From assembly GCF_050627025.1 (NCBI RefSeq), contig NZ_CP192472.1: a stretch of DNA of 64,000 nt. One strand, written 5' to 3'. The notes below the pieces were generated by a model. It saw nothing but the letters and a program-made list of their open reading frames with translations, made no database searches and was not told the origin of the DNA. The translations under genes and the position numbers were made by a program. This document shows, one piece after another, positions 42,571 through 50,831 of the stretch. Source of the stretch: Variovorax paradoxus_P (GTDB lineage Bacteria > Pseudomonadota > Gammaproteobacteria > Burkholderiales > Burkholderiaceae_C). Positions within the stretch are counted from its first letter, which is position 1, and every line of letters begins with the position of its first letter.

Positions 42571-43629
42571 TCAACGTGCGGCAGTAGACGCCGCACGCAA
42601 AGTCTCAACCTGCTCCTTGTAAGCCTGCTCAATGCGCCGCAGCCGCTGCTCGCGCGCCGCGTCGTTCACCCACGCAGCCGCCATCGCGTTCTGCTTGCCC
42701 AGCTGATATTCAAGCGCGGCCTCGGGCAGCAGCGCACTGTCGTCGGCCGGCGCATAGCCGTAAGCCGCGCGCAGGGTCTTGAGCACTTCGCGTTCGGCAT
42801 CGGCGCGGGGGCCTTTGCCTTGGCCGTAGCCGATGAGGAAAGCCTGCAGCTTGGCCTGGAACGCCGGCGGGTAGTCGCGCCGCACCACCATCTGCGCGCC
42901 GGGCGGCGGCTCCGATTCCCACACCACGTGCAGCCGCGCAGCCTCTACCGGAAACTGCTCCCTGAAGCGCTCGAAATCGGTGGTGTTGTTGGTAGCTACG
43001 TCGGCATCACCATTCGCAACTGCGAGTGCGGTGGCCTGGTGGTTGCCGACGATCTCGCCGCGGAAGCGGGTTTCCATCTGGATATTGCGCGGCAAGAACA
43101 GCTGGCTCTGCGGCATGAGAAAGCCGGTCACCGAACGGCTGTCTCCACGCGCGAGCCGCCAGCGCTCGGGTTCGGCAAGCACCGCTTCCAGCGTGTTGGG
43201 TGCGCCGGTCTTTCGGGTGAGCAGCACGGCGCGGTGGGTGGGCATGCCGGGCCGGCGTGCGATTTGCGCGACCACTTTCATGCGCCGCTGCATCACTGCT
43301 TCGAGCGCGATCTTGGCCGAGAGAAACGCCATGTCGACTTCATCGCGCTTGATGGCGCGGTCGAGTTCTTCATACGACGCCACCGAATAAGCGGTTACCG
43401 GCATACCGATGGCCTGGCTCATGTCGGCCAGCAGGGGCATCCACAAGGCCCGCGATTCGACTGCACCGCCTAGCGGCAGCACACCGAAGCGCACGGGCTG
43501 GCTGGACGCGGCTGCTTTTTCGGCCGCGGCGGCGCTGCCCGGCGCGAGCAAAGCAGCGGCGGCAACAAGCACGGGCAGCAGTGCCGCGGCAAGCCACCGG
43601 ACAGCGCGAGGAGGCTCCCGGGCAGGCAT
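42571..43629 (-). CDS. PhnD-like periplasmic binding protein
   Basis: This 352-residue protein has a signal peptide (cleavage near GSAAAA, residue 35) and the PhnD/phosphate-phosphonate binding-protein pattern. Markers are VRFGVLPLGGAVESRALWMP, the EVDMAFLSAKIALEA strand, RAVLLTRKTG and the IVGNHQATALAVANGDADVA hinge. No permease or ATPase gene is nearby. It is the second of two tandem paralogues (1 bp apart) transcribed away from a hybrid kinase gene. It may bind a ligand for sensing rather than uptake. The ligand cannot be told from sequence; phosphonate is not implied. Confidence 0.8.
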   Translation of the reverse strand: MPAREPPRAVRWLAAALLPVLVAAAALLAPGSAAAAEKAAASSQPVRFGVLPLGGAVESRALWMPLLADMSQAIGMPVTAYSVASYEELDRAIKRDEVDMAFLSAKIALEAVMQRRMKVVAQIARRPGMPTHRAVLLTRKTGAPNTLEAVLAEPERWRLARGDSRSVTGFLMPQSQLFLPRNIQMETRFRGEIVGNHQATALAVANGDADVATNNTTDFERFREQFPVEAARLHVVWESEPPPGAQMVVRRDYPPAFQAKLQAFLIGYGQGKGPRADAEREVLKTLRAAYGYAPADDSALLPEAALEYQLGKQNAMAAAWVNDAAREQRLRRIEQAYKEQVETLRAASTAAR

Positions 43630-43630
43630 G

Positions 43631-44743
43631 TCAGGGCGACAGGTCCCTGAGGACGGTGACCTGCTCCGCGTAGCCGCTTTCGATGCGTTTCAGGCGCGCC
43701 TCGCGCGCCTCGTCGTTGACCCATTGCGCGGTCATGGCGTTTTGCCTGGCCAGTTGATAGGCGAGCTTGGCGGCCGGTTGCAGCGAGCTGTTGTCCGCCG
43801 CCACAAACCCGGCCAAGTCGTGCAGCGACTTGAGCACTGTGCGCTCCGCATCGCCCTTGGGCCCCTTGGCGCGCCCGTAGCCGACCAGAAAGGCTTGCAC
43901 GCGGCCACGCAGTTCGGACGAATATTCGCGCCGCACCACAATCTGCGCATGCGGAATGAGCTCGGACTCCCACAGCACCTGCATCCGCTGGGCCTCGGCC
44001 GGAAAGCGCTGCTTGAAGCGCTCGAAATCGGCCGTGTTGTTGGTGGCCACATCGGCCTCGTTATTTGCCACGGCCAGGGCGGTGGCCTGGTGGGTGCCGA
44101 CGATCTCGCTCAGGAAGCGGGTTTCCATGGCGATGTGATTGGGCAAGAAGAACTGCAGCTGCGGCACGATGAAGCCCGACACGGACTGCCGCTCGCCACG
44201 CGCGAGGCGCCAGCGCTCGGGTTCGCCCAGCAGGCTCTTTTTGGTGTTGAACGGCGGTGCCTTGCGGGTGAGCAACAGGGCGCGGTAGCCCGCTAAGCCA
44301 TCGTGCCGCACAACCTGGGCCACCACTTTCATGCGGCGCTGGGTCACGGCGTCGAGCGCCATCTTTCCGGACAGGAAGGCCATGTCGACCTCGTCACGGC
44401 GGATGGCCTGCTCCAGCGCTTCATACGAGTTGACCGAAAGCACGCTCACCGGCCGCGCGATGGCGCGGCTCAGTTCGGCCAGCAGCGGGTCCCAGTCGCT
44501 GCGCGATTCGAAGGCACCGCCAAGCGGCAGGATGCCGAAGCGCACCGGGGCGTCGGGCTGCAATGCGGGCTGGGCCACCGCCAGCAACGGCAGGCCGGCG
44601 AGCAGAGTCAGCACCAGGGCGCTGCGTCGCGCCACCACGGCGGCGGCTCGCCTGAACCGCGTGCAGCGGCGCGGGGCACCAAGGGCATCAGTAGCGCCGG
44701 AAGCCTTCCGGACGCAGCTCGGGGAGGCCTGCATTTTGAACAC
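43631..44743 (-). CDS. PhnD-like periplasmic binding protein, paralogue
   Basis: This 370-residue secreted protein is strongly similar to its downstream neighbour over the whole mature length (VRFGILPLGGAFESRSDWDP, RDEVDMAFLSGKMALDAVTQ, WVNDEAREARLKRIESGYAE), so the pair arose by tandem duplication. It has a longer N-terminus before the hydrophobic signal core (ALVLTLLAGLPLLAVAQP). The first codon at 44743 is GTG, and an ATG at 44734 may be the true start. It is divergent from the hybrid kinase gene across 151 bp. A sensory role with that kinase is inferred. Confidence 0.8.
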   Translation of the reverse strand: MFKMQASPSCVRKASGATDALGAPRRCTRFRRAAAVVARRSALVLTLLAGLPLLAVAQPALQPDAPVRFGILPLGGAFESRSDWDPLLAELSRAIARPVSVLSVNSYEALEQAIRRDEVDMAFLSGKMALDAVTQRRMKVVAQVVRHDGLAGYRALLLTRKAPPFNTKKSLLGEPERWRLARGERQSVSGFIVPQLQFFLPNHIAMETRFLSEIVGTHQATALAVANNEADVATNNTADFERFKQRFPAEAQRMQVLWESELIPHAQIVVRREYSSELRGRVQAFLVGYGRAKGPKGDAERTVLKSLHDLAGFVAADNSSLQPAAKLAYQLARQNAMTAQWVNDEAREARLKRIESGYAEQVTVLRDLSP

Positions 44744-44894
44744 GGGGCATGGTCCGCTGCGGGATCAGCGGGTCTAACATGGACAACGCGGACACGATTA
44801 GATATCAAATACAAGCTATTTTTGTGATGTTTTTCCCATCTTTCGCTCCGTAACCAAGGCCCTTAAGCTCGCTCTTCATGCGCTACACGCCCCC
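44744..44894. promoter_or_regulatory. Divergent promoter region between the binding-protein and kinase genes
   Basis: This 151-bp gap separates divergent genes and contains the A+T-richest stretch nearby (about 44796-44835, around TATCAAATACAAGCTATTTT). Promoters for both directions must lie here or close by. No operator palindrome could be picked out by eye. Confidence 0.35.
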
Positions 44895-46784
44895 ATGAAC
44901 TGGAACTTCCGCGTCCTCCGGGGGCTTGCGCGCCTCACGTTTGCCCAGCAGCTGATCTTGCTGGCACTGGTGCCGGCCACCGCTGCCACGCTGGCGGCCA
45001 TTGCGGTGTTGACGCGGCAGCACCTGGACAACCTCACCGAGCTGATGCGCGCCAATGCGCAAACGGTGGCAATGCAGGTGGCTACCGCGGCGCAAGCACC
45101 GCTGCTGCGCATGGACCGCCGCATTCTTCAGCGCACGGCGCAATCGGGTACCTACCAGCCGCACGTGCAGCAGGTGCAGATCTGGTCGGACGACGGCGAG
45201 ATCGTCGCCAACTCCGAAACCGTCGACCGCGACCGGCGCGAAGGCCTGCAGGTGGTGGTTCCCATCGTGAGCGAAGACGGCAAGCACAGCGGCAAGGTCA
45301 TGGTGGAGATGAGCCTGAACGCCGTGCAGGACGCGCGGCGCTCGGTGTGGCTCAACGTGGTGCTGGTGCTGGCGACCAGCCTCGTGGGCGTGGGGCTGGC
45401 GGGCTGGTGGGCGGCGCGGCGCATCAGCGAGCCGATTCGCGCACTGGGCAAGGCGGTCGACCGGCTGGGCGCCGGCGAGGCCGCGAGCGTTGCCATCGAG
45501 GGCACCTCTGAAGTGCGGCACCTGCAGCACGGCTTCAACCAGGCGGCGCGTGCCCTGGCCGAAAGCCACCGGCTGCTGCAAAGCCGCATCAGCGAGGCCA
45601 CGGCCGAGCTCGCGCGCAAAAACCAGCAGCTGGAGGTTGCAAGCCAGGCCAAGACCCGCCTGCTGGCCGCCGCCAGCCACGACCTGCGCCAGCCGCTGCA
45701 TGCGCTCACGCTGTTTTCCGACGGCCTGGCCAACGGCGAGACCGACCCGGTGCGCCTGCAGCGCATCGGCCACATTCGCGAGTGCGTCGACTCACTCGAC
45801 CGGCTGTTCTCAGAGTTGCTGAATCTTTCGCAGCTCGATGCCGGCGTGCTGCAGCCGCAGTGGGCGGACTTTCCGCTCGACCAGCTGTTCGACGAAATCA
45901 GCCGCAACTTCCGGCCCGTGGCCGAGCAACAGGGGCTGCGGCTGGTGGTGCGCAAGACCGACCTCTGGGTGCGCTGCGACTACGTGATGCTCTCGCGCAT
46001 TCTCAACAACCTGGTGTCCAACTCGCTGCGCCACACCATCGAAGGCGGCGTGCTGATCGGCGCCCGGCCGCGCGGCAAGGGCGTTCGCATCGACGTGGTC
46101 GACACCGGCGTGGGCATTGCCGTGCAGCACCAGGCGCGTGTGTTCGAAGAGTTCTACCAGGTGGAAGCCACCGGCCGCCAGGCGCCCCGCGGCCAGCGCG
46201 GCATGGGCCTTGGCCTTGCCACGGTCCAGCGCCTGACGGAACTGCTCAACACCCGTGTGGAGCTGACGTCGCGGCCCAACAAGGGCACCTGCGTGCGGGT
46301 GCTGGTGCGCTCGGCACCGGCTGCGCTGCCCGCTCTGGACGTTGCCCCGGCCATCGGCGCCGCAGAGGAAGAACCGAGCCTGGAGCAGCTGCGCATCCTG
46401 GTGATCGACGACGAGCGCACCATTCTGGAAGGCTTGTCGGTGGTGCTAACCAATTGGGGCGCCGAGGTGCAGGCGGCGCAAACCCGCGCCGAAGCACTGG
46501 CGCTGGCCGACGCATGGGAGCAACCGCCCGACGTGGTGGTGAGCGACCTGCTCCTGCAAGGCGGCGACAACGGGCTCGACGTGATTGCCGCGCTCGAACG
46601 CCACCCGCGAGGCATCGGCCCCGGCACGGCGCGCCTGCTGGTCACGGGAGAAACCAAACCCGACCGCCTGCGCGAAGTGGCCAGCGCGGGCATTGCCGTG
46701 CTCTACAAGCCCGTTTCTCCACGCGTGCTGCGCCAGGCCATCCAGGCACAGCGCGCAGCCGCCTTGCTCAACGCCGAAGCCTAG
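44895..46784 (+). CDS. Hybrid sensor histidine kinase
   Basis: The 629-residue protein has two membrane segments (about 20-40 and 155-178) around a periplasmic sensor of about 110 residues. A HAMP-like linker (WWAARRISEPIRALGKAVDR) leads to a kinase core: phospho-acceptor His262 in ASHDLRQPLHAL, an N-box (RILNNLVSNSLRH), and G-boxes (DVVDTGVGIA, GMGLGLATV). A C-terminal receiver follows with Asp551 and Lys605. It has no DNA-binding output, so the signal must pass on to another regulator that is not in the window. It is divergent from the two PhnD-like genes and is followed by another binding protein and a second kinase. Confidence 0.92.
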   Translation: MNWNFRVLRGLARLTFAQQLILLALVPATAATLAAIAVLTRQHLDNLTELMRANAQTVAMQVATAAQAPLLRMDRRILQRTAQSGTYQPHVQQVQIWSDDGEIVANSETVDRDRREGLQVVVPIVSEDGKHSGKVMVEMSLNAVQDARRSVWLNVVLVLATSLVGVGLAGWWAARRISEPIRALGKAVDRLGAGEAASVAIEGTSEVRHLQHGFNQAARALAESHRLLQSRISEATAELARKNQQLEVASQAKTRLLAAASHDLRQPLHALTLFSDGLANGETDPVRLQRIGHIRECVDSLDRLFSELLNLSQLDAGVLQPQWADFPLDQLFDEISRNFRPVAEQQGLRLVVRKTDLWVRCDYVMLSRILNNLVSNSLRHTIEGGVLIGARPRGKGVRIDVVDTGVGIAVQHQARVFEEFYQVEATGRQAPRGQRGMGLGLATVQRLTELLNTRVELTSRPNKGTCVRVLVRSAPAALPALDVAPAIGAAEEEPSLEQLRILVIDDERTILEGLSVVLTNWGAEVQAAQTRAEALALADAWEQPPDVVVSDLLLQGGDNGLDVIAALERHPRGIGPGTARLLVTGETKPDRLREVASAGIAVLYKPVSPRVLRQAIQAQRAAALLNAEA

Positions 46785-46936
46785 TCCATCGGACATAGGC
46801 CAAGCAGCCGCTGCGCTGTGCACTTCGTCACGCCGGCAGGGGGTGGCGGGTGCCGACATAAGCCCTCCGCCTTATCGCGCGATGCAGGGGCCTTCCGTAC
46901 ATTGGTACTGCCCTTTCTTGCTGCGGAAAGCAGTCC

Positions 46937-47989
46937 ATGTTTGTTGCCGTGAACCCTTTCAAATTGCTCCTCCGGAAACGGCTGCACCGCGGCGTGCGCG
47001 CCGCGCTGGCGCTGGGCTTCGTTGCGGCACAGCTCGCGGTTGCCGATGCGTCTGCGAGCAACCTCACGGTGCTGATGGGCGACGACTTTGCCGCCCACTC
47101 GGAATTCGTGCAGCACCTTCGCACGGGCCAGGAACCAGGCGGCCGCTTCGAGCTGGTGCGGCTTTCGCCAGGCGGCGCGGACAGCCAGCAACCCGCCGAA
47201 GTGGCCAGCACCGAGCCCGAGCGCGTTGCCAATGCCGGCGTGCGCACGCGCGGGCTGCGCAGCCCGCCTGTGGACATGGGCCTGACCCTCGCAGTGGGCG
47301 TGCCGGCCGCGCGCGCCGCACTCGACCGGCCCGGCCAGCAACCGCTGGTGCTTGCCATGCTGAGCCGGCTCGACTACGAGACCCTGCGGGCCAGTAGCGC
47401 CGCACTGCGCCGCGGCGACCGGCCCGTGGGTGTGCTGCTGCGCGACCCCGCCATGGCCGACCAGCTTGCGCTGGTGGGCGCTGTGCTGCCGCAGAAGCGC
47501 CGCATCGGCGTGGTCGCCACGCCCGAATCTGAACCGCTGGTGCGCGAGCTGCAACGCGCGGCGCAGGGCGCAAACCCCGCGTGGGACGTGCAGGTGGAAT
47601 ACGCACCCGATGCCAGGTCGCTGGCTTCGGCGTTGCACCTGGTGGTGCCCCGCAGCGATGCGCTGATGGTGCTGCCCGACCAGATCGGCGACAGCCAGGC
47701 GGCCACGCTCGCGGTGCTGCGTGCGGGTGCCGGAGCCGGCTTGCCGGTGTTCGGTGCCAGCGAGGGCCTGGTACGTTCGGGCGGGCTTGCGGCGGCGGTT
47801 TCCACACCGGCGCAGCTGGCACGGCAAGCGCGGCTGCTCGGCCAGAAACTCGCCGGTGCCAGCGGCGGACCGCTGGTTGAAGCGGCCACGCCCGCCACCG
47901 TGCGCGTCAACGTGACAGTGGCGCGCGGACTCGGACTGCGCTTGCCGGAGGAGCGGGAACTGACCGAGCGGCTCACCGTGACGCGATGA
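46937..47989 (+). CDS. ABC-type periplasmic binding protein (ABC_sub_bind family)
   Basis: This 350-residue secreted protein (signal peptide near 20-42; ALALGFVAAQLAVADASA) fits the uncharacterised ABC substrate-binding family PF04392. It has a two-lobed Rossmann-like pattern (RPVGVLLRDPAMADQLALVG, QKRRIGVVATPESEPLVREL, LPVFGASEGLVRSGGLAAAV). There is no permease or ATPase nearby. Its stop overlaps the start of the second hybrid kinase by 4 bp (ATGA). That tight coupling suggests the protein presents a ligand to that kinase, as TorT does to TorS. The ligand is unknown. Confidence 0.75.
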   Translation: MFVAVNPFKLLLRKRLHRGVRAALALGFVAAQLAVADASASNLTVLMGDDFAAHSEFVQHLRTGQEPGGRFELVRLSPGGADSQQPAEVASTEPERVANAGVRTRGLRSPPVDMGLTLAVGVPAARAALDRPGQQPLVLAMLSRLDYETLRASSAALRRGDRPVGVLLRDPAMADQLALVGAVLPQKRRIGVVATPESEPLVRELQRAAQGANPAWDVQVEYAPDARSLASALHLVVPRSDALMVLPDQIGDSQAATLAVLRAGAGAGLPVFGASEGLVRSGGLAAAVSTPAQLARQARLLGQKLAGASGGPLVEAATPATVRVNVTVARGLGLRLPEERELTERLTVTR

Positions 47990-49995
47990 GCGACAAGGGG
48001 ACGACACCCGACGGCCCGCGCGCCGATTCGACGCAAGCGCTGCAGCAGCAGCCGCAGCCTCCCTCGACGACCACGCTGCTGGTGCGCGGCAACCTGCAGC
48101 GCGACCTGTTCCGGCTTGGCGTGGTGCCGTGCGCGGCGGTGGCTCTTGCACTCACCGGCTGGTTCACGCACAACCGCCTGCAAACGCTCGAGGCGGCCTT
48201 CGACGCGGAGGGCCAGGCCGTCGCGCGCCAGGTGGCCGCCATGTCCGACCTGAGCCTTTACGCCGGCGACTTGCCGGCACTGCAGAACGTGGCCAACGCG
48301 GCGCTGCGCGGCGGGCAGGTGATGCGGGTCGAAATCAGCAACAGCGCCGGCGTGTTCGTCACCGCCGGCCCCAAGGCGTCTTCCCTGGCGCAGCTGCGCA
48401 TGTTCACCTCGCCGGTCACGTTGCGCGAAGCTTCGCGCGCCAGCGCCTTTGCGCCCGCGGGCTCCACCGCGGCCGGTGAAACACCCATCGGCCTGGTGCA
48501 GACCTTTCGCGACACCACCGCCTACGCGCGCGAACGCAGCCGTTCGCTCATGGCGGGTATCGGCATTGCAATGGTTGCGTTGCTTGCGGCATGGGCCTCG
48601 GTGCGCCACATGGCACGCACGGTGGCACGGCCGCTGCGCCGCGTGTCGCGTACGGTGGCAGCGCTGGAGGCCGGGCACTTCGAAGCACGCTGCGACGTGG
48701 TCGAAGACGGGTCGCGGAGCACACCGGCGCCGCCCGGCAAAGGCCACACGCACGAGCTGGCCGTGCTCGCGCATGACATCGACCGCCTCGCAGAGCGGCT
48801 GCAGCGCAACCGCCAGGTCAGCGAAGAGCGCGTGCGCGAGGCCACCGCCGTGGCGCTGCAGCGCATGGCCGAAGCCGAGCAGGCTGCACTGTCCCGCGCC
48901 CGGTTCCTGGCCGCGGCCAGCCACGACCTGCGCCAGCCGCTGCATGCCATGGGCCTTTTCATCGACGGCCTGCTGCCAAGCGCCACCCAGGCGCAGCGCC
49001 CCGCCGTGCTGCGCCTGCAGGAGAGCACCGAGTTCATGGGCGTGCTGCTCGACGACCTGCTCGAAATCTCGCGCCTCGACGCCCAGGTGCTGACGCCCGC
49101 GATCACCAAGGTGCCGCTGGCCGCGCTGTTCGACCAACTCGATGCGCAGCACGCGCCCACCGCGGCCGAAACCCGCGTGCGGTTGCGCTGGAGCGACCGC
49201 GGCCTTGCGGTGTGCACCGACGCGGCGCTGCTGCAGCGCATCGTGGGCAACCTGGTGGCCAACGCATTGCGCCATGCGCCGCCGGGCGGCACCGTGCTGG
49301 TGGCCGCGCGCCGCAGCCATGGCGAAGGCGACAACGTGCGCATCGAAGTGCGCGACAACGGCGTGGGCATTGCGCCCATTCACCAGGGCCGGATCTTCGA
49401 AGAGTTCTACCAGGTGGCCAACACCGAGCGCGACCGGCGCCGCGGCTTCGGCCTGGGCCTTGCCATTTGCGCCCGCATTGCGGCGCTGCTGGGCACGCGC
49501 ATCTCGGTACGCTCGGCGCTGCAGGCGGGCAGCACGTTCGCGCTCACGCTGCCGGCCGCCCATGCCGCCGAAGCCGCAGTGCCCCAAGCCCCGCCTCGTG
49601 CACTCACGCCGCTGGCGGGCCTGCACTGCATGGTGGTCGACGACGACCCGGCCATTCTCGACGGCAGCCGCGCGCTGCTGGAGCAATGGGGTTGCCAGGT
49701 CGAATGCATTGCCACCGGCGCCGAGGCCATTGCGCGGCTGGGCACCGGAGACCTGCACTTCGATGCGGTGCTGTGCGACCTGCAACTGGCCGGCGCCGAC
49801 GACGGCATGGACGTGATCACGGCTGCCAAGCGTTTGCAGCCCGACGCGCTCGCCGTTCTCATATCGGGCGCCACGGGCCCCGAAGTGCTGCAGCGCCTGC
49901 GCCACGGAGGCGTGATGCTGCTGACCAAGCCCGTTGCGCCGGCCAAGCTGCGCGCGCTGCTTTCCACGCGCCGGCATGCCCCTTCGCCGGCCTGA
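47986..49995 (+). CDS. Hybrid sensor histidine kinase
   Basis: The 669-residue protein has a membrane segment near 45-62, a periplasmic sensor of about 110 residues, and a second segment near 185-205. The HAMP-like region and kinase core follow (His313 in ASHDLRQPLHAM, RIVGNLVANALRHA, RDNGVGIA, FGLGLAI), and then a receiver with Asp598 in LCDLQLAGAD. It is the same architecture as the kinase at 44895, and the two likely arose from a common ancestor. It lacks a DNA-binding domain. It overlaps the binding-protein gene by 4 bp, which supports a joint sensory role. Confidence 0.92.
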   Translation: MSDKGTTPDGPRADSTQALQQQPQPPSTTTLLVRGNLQRDLFRLGVVPCAAVALALTGWFTHNRLQTLEAAFDAEGQAVARQVAAMSDLSLYAGDLPALQNVANAALRGGQVMRVEISNSAGVFVTAGPKASSLAQLRMFTSPVTLREASRASAFAPAGSTAAGETPIGLVQTFRDTTAYARERSRSLMAGIGIAMVALLAAWASVRHMARTVARPLRRVSRTVAALEAGHFEARCDVVEDGSRSTPAPPGKGHTHELAVLAHDIDRLAERLQRNRQVSEERVREATAVALQRMAEAEQAALSRARFLAAASHDLRQPLHAMGLFIDGLLPSATQAQRPAVLRLQESTEFMGVLLDDLLEISRLDAQVLTPAITKVPLAALFDQLDAQHAPTAAETRVRLRWSDRGLAVCTDAALLQRIVGNLVANALRHAPPGGTVLVAARRSHGEGDNVRIEVRDNGVGIAPIHQGRIFEEFYQVANTERDRRRGFGLGLAICARIAALLGTRISVRSALQAGSTFALTLPAAHAAEAAVPQAPPRALTPLAGLHCMVVDDDPAILDGSRALLEQWGCQVECIATGAEAIARLGTGDLHFDAVLCDLQLAGADDGMDVITAAKRLQPDALAVLISGATGPEVLQRLRHGGVMLLTKPVAPAKLRALLSTRRHAPSPA

Positions 49996-50060
49996 GGGCC
50001 GTCGTCATGATCCAGGCGAACGGCTCTCGCCCCTCCATGCCTGCAGACAAGGAATTTCCG

Positions 50061-50831
50061 ATGCTCGACCCCGCCGCCTTGAAAGACATCCGCCCCTTCG
50101 TTGCAACGCCAAGCTACGGCGGCGCACTGGCATCGATCTACGTGCGCAGCCTGCTCGGCCTTGTGAACCTCGCGTGGACGCACGGCTTCTCGATGCAGAC
50201 GCGCTTCCTCGACGGCGACAGCCTGATTCCGCGCGCGCGCAACCGGCTGGTGGCCGAGTTCATGGCCGACACGCGGTGGACGCATCTGTTCTGGATCGAT
50301 GCCGACATCGGCTTTGAGCCAGCTGCGGCGCTGCGGCTGCTATTGGCCGGTCGCGACGTGGTGGCCGGCGTCTATCCGCTCAAGGAAGACGGCTGGCCTG
50401 CCGAGGGCCTGCGCGAGGCCTTGCCCGCAGGCAGCACGCGCGCCGACTTCGAGGCGCGGCATGCGCGCTTTCCGGCCAACGCATGGGCCGGTGCGCATGA
50501 GGTCGACGCCGACGGTTTTGTGGAGGTGCTCGACGCGCCCACGGGCTTCATGCTCATTGCGCGCCCGGTGTTCGAGCGCCTGGCCGAGGCCATGCCCGAC
50601 CTGCGCTACACGCCCGATCCCTCGCGCGACGCCGCGGCCAGGGCCTGGCCGCACTACCGCTTCTTCGACCTGCTGGCCGAGCCCGGCAACGGCCGCTACC
50701 TGAGCGAGGACTATGCGTTCTGCCGCCGGTGGCAGTCGCTGGGCGGCAAGGTCCATATCGATGCGCACTCCAACCTGGCGCACCAGGGCCTGCGCACCTA
50801 CACGGGCCGCTTCGGCGACGCGAGCCTCTAG
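50061..50831 (+). CDS. Putative glycosyltransferase
   Basis: This 256-residue soluble protein resembles bacterial GT2-like transferases. It carries ATPSYGGALASIYVRSLL at the N-terminus, a RARNRLVAEFM block, and an HLFWIDADIGFEP segment with the DxD metal and nucleotide-sugar motif. A late LSEDYAFCRRW block also fits. No membrane segment is present and the acceptor is unknown. ATG at 50061 is preferred, since AAGGA lies 7 nt upstream. An in-frame ATG at 50007 is possible. It is transcribed after the kinase genes and ends tail-to-tail with tpsA, the two stop codons sharing the bases CTAG. Confidence 0.7.
   Translation: MLDPAALKDIRPFVATPSYGGALASIYVRSLLGLVNLAWTHGFSMQTRFLDGDSLIPRARNRLVAEFMADTRWTHLFWIDADIGFEPAAALRLLLAGRDVVAGVYPLKEDGWPAEGLREALPAGSTRADFEARHARFPANAWAGAHEVDADGFVEVLDAPTGFMLIARPVFERLAEAMPDLRYTPDPSRDAAARAWPHYRFFDLLAEPGNGRYLSEDYAFCRRWQSLGGKVHIDAHSNLAHQGLRTYTGRFGDASL

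Noticed and set aside
42571..44743. Phosphonate uptake operon
   Set aside because: Only binding proteins are present; there is no PhnC or PhnE transporter gene or C-P lyase gene in the window.
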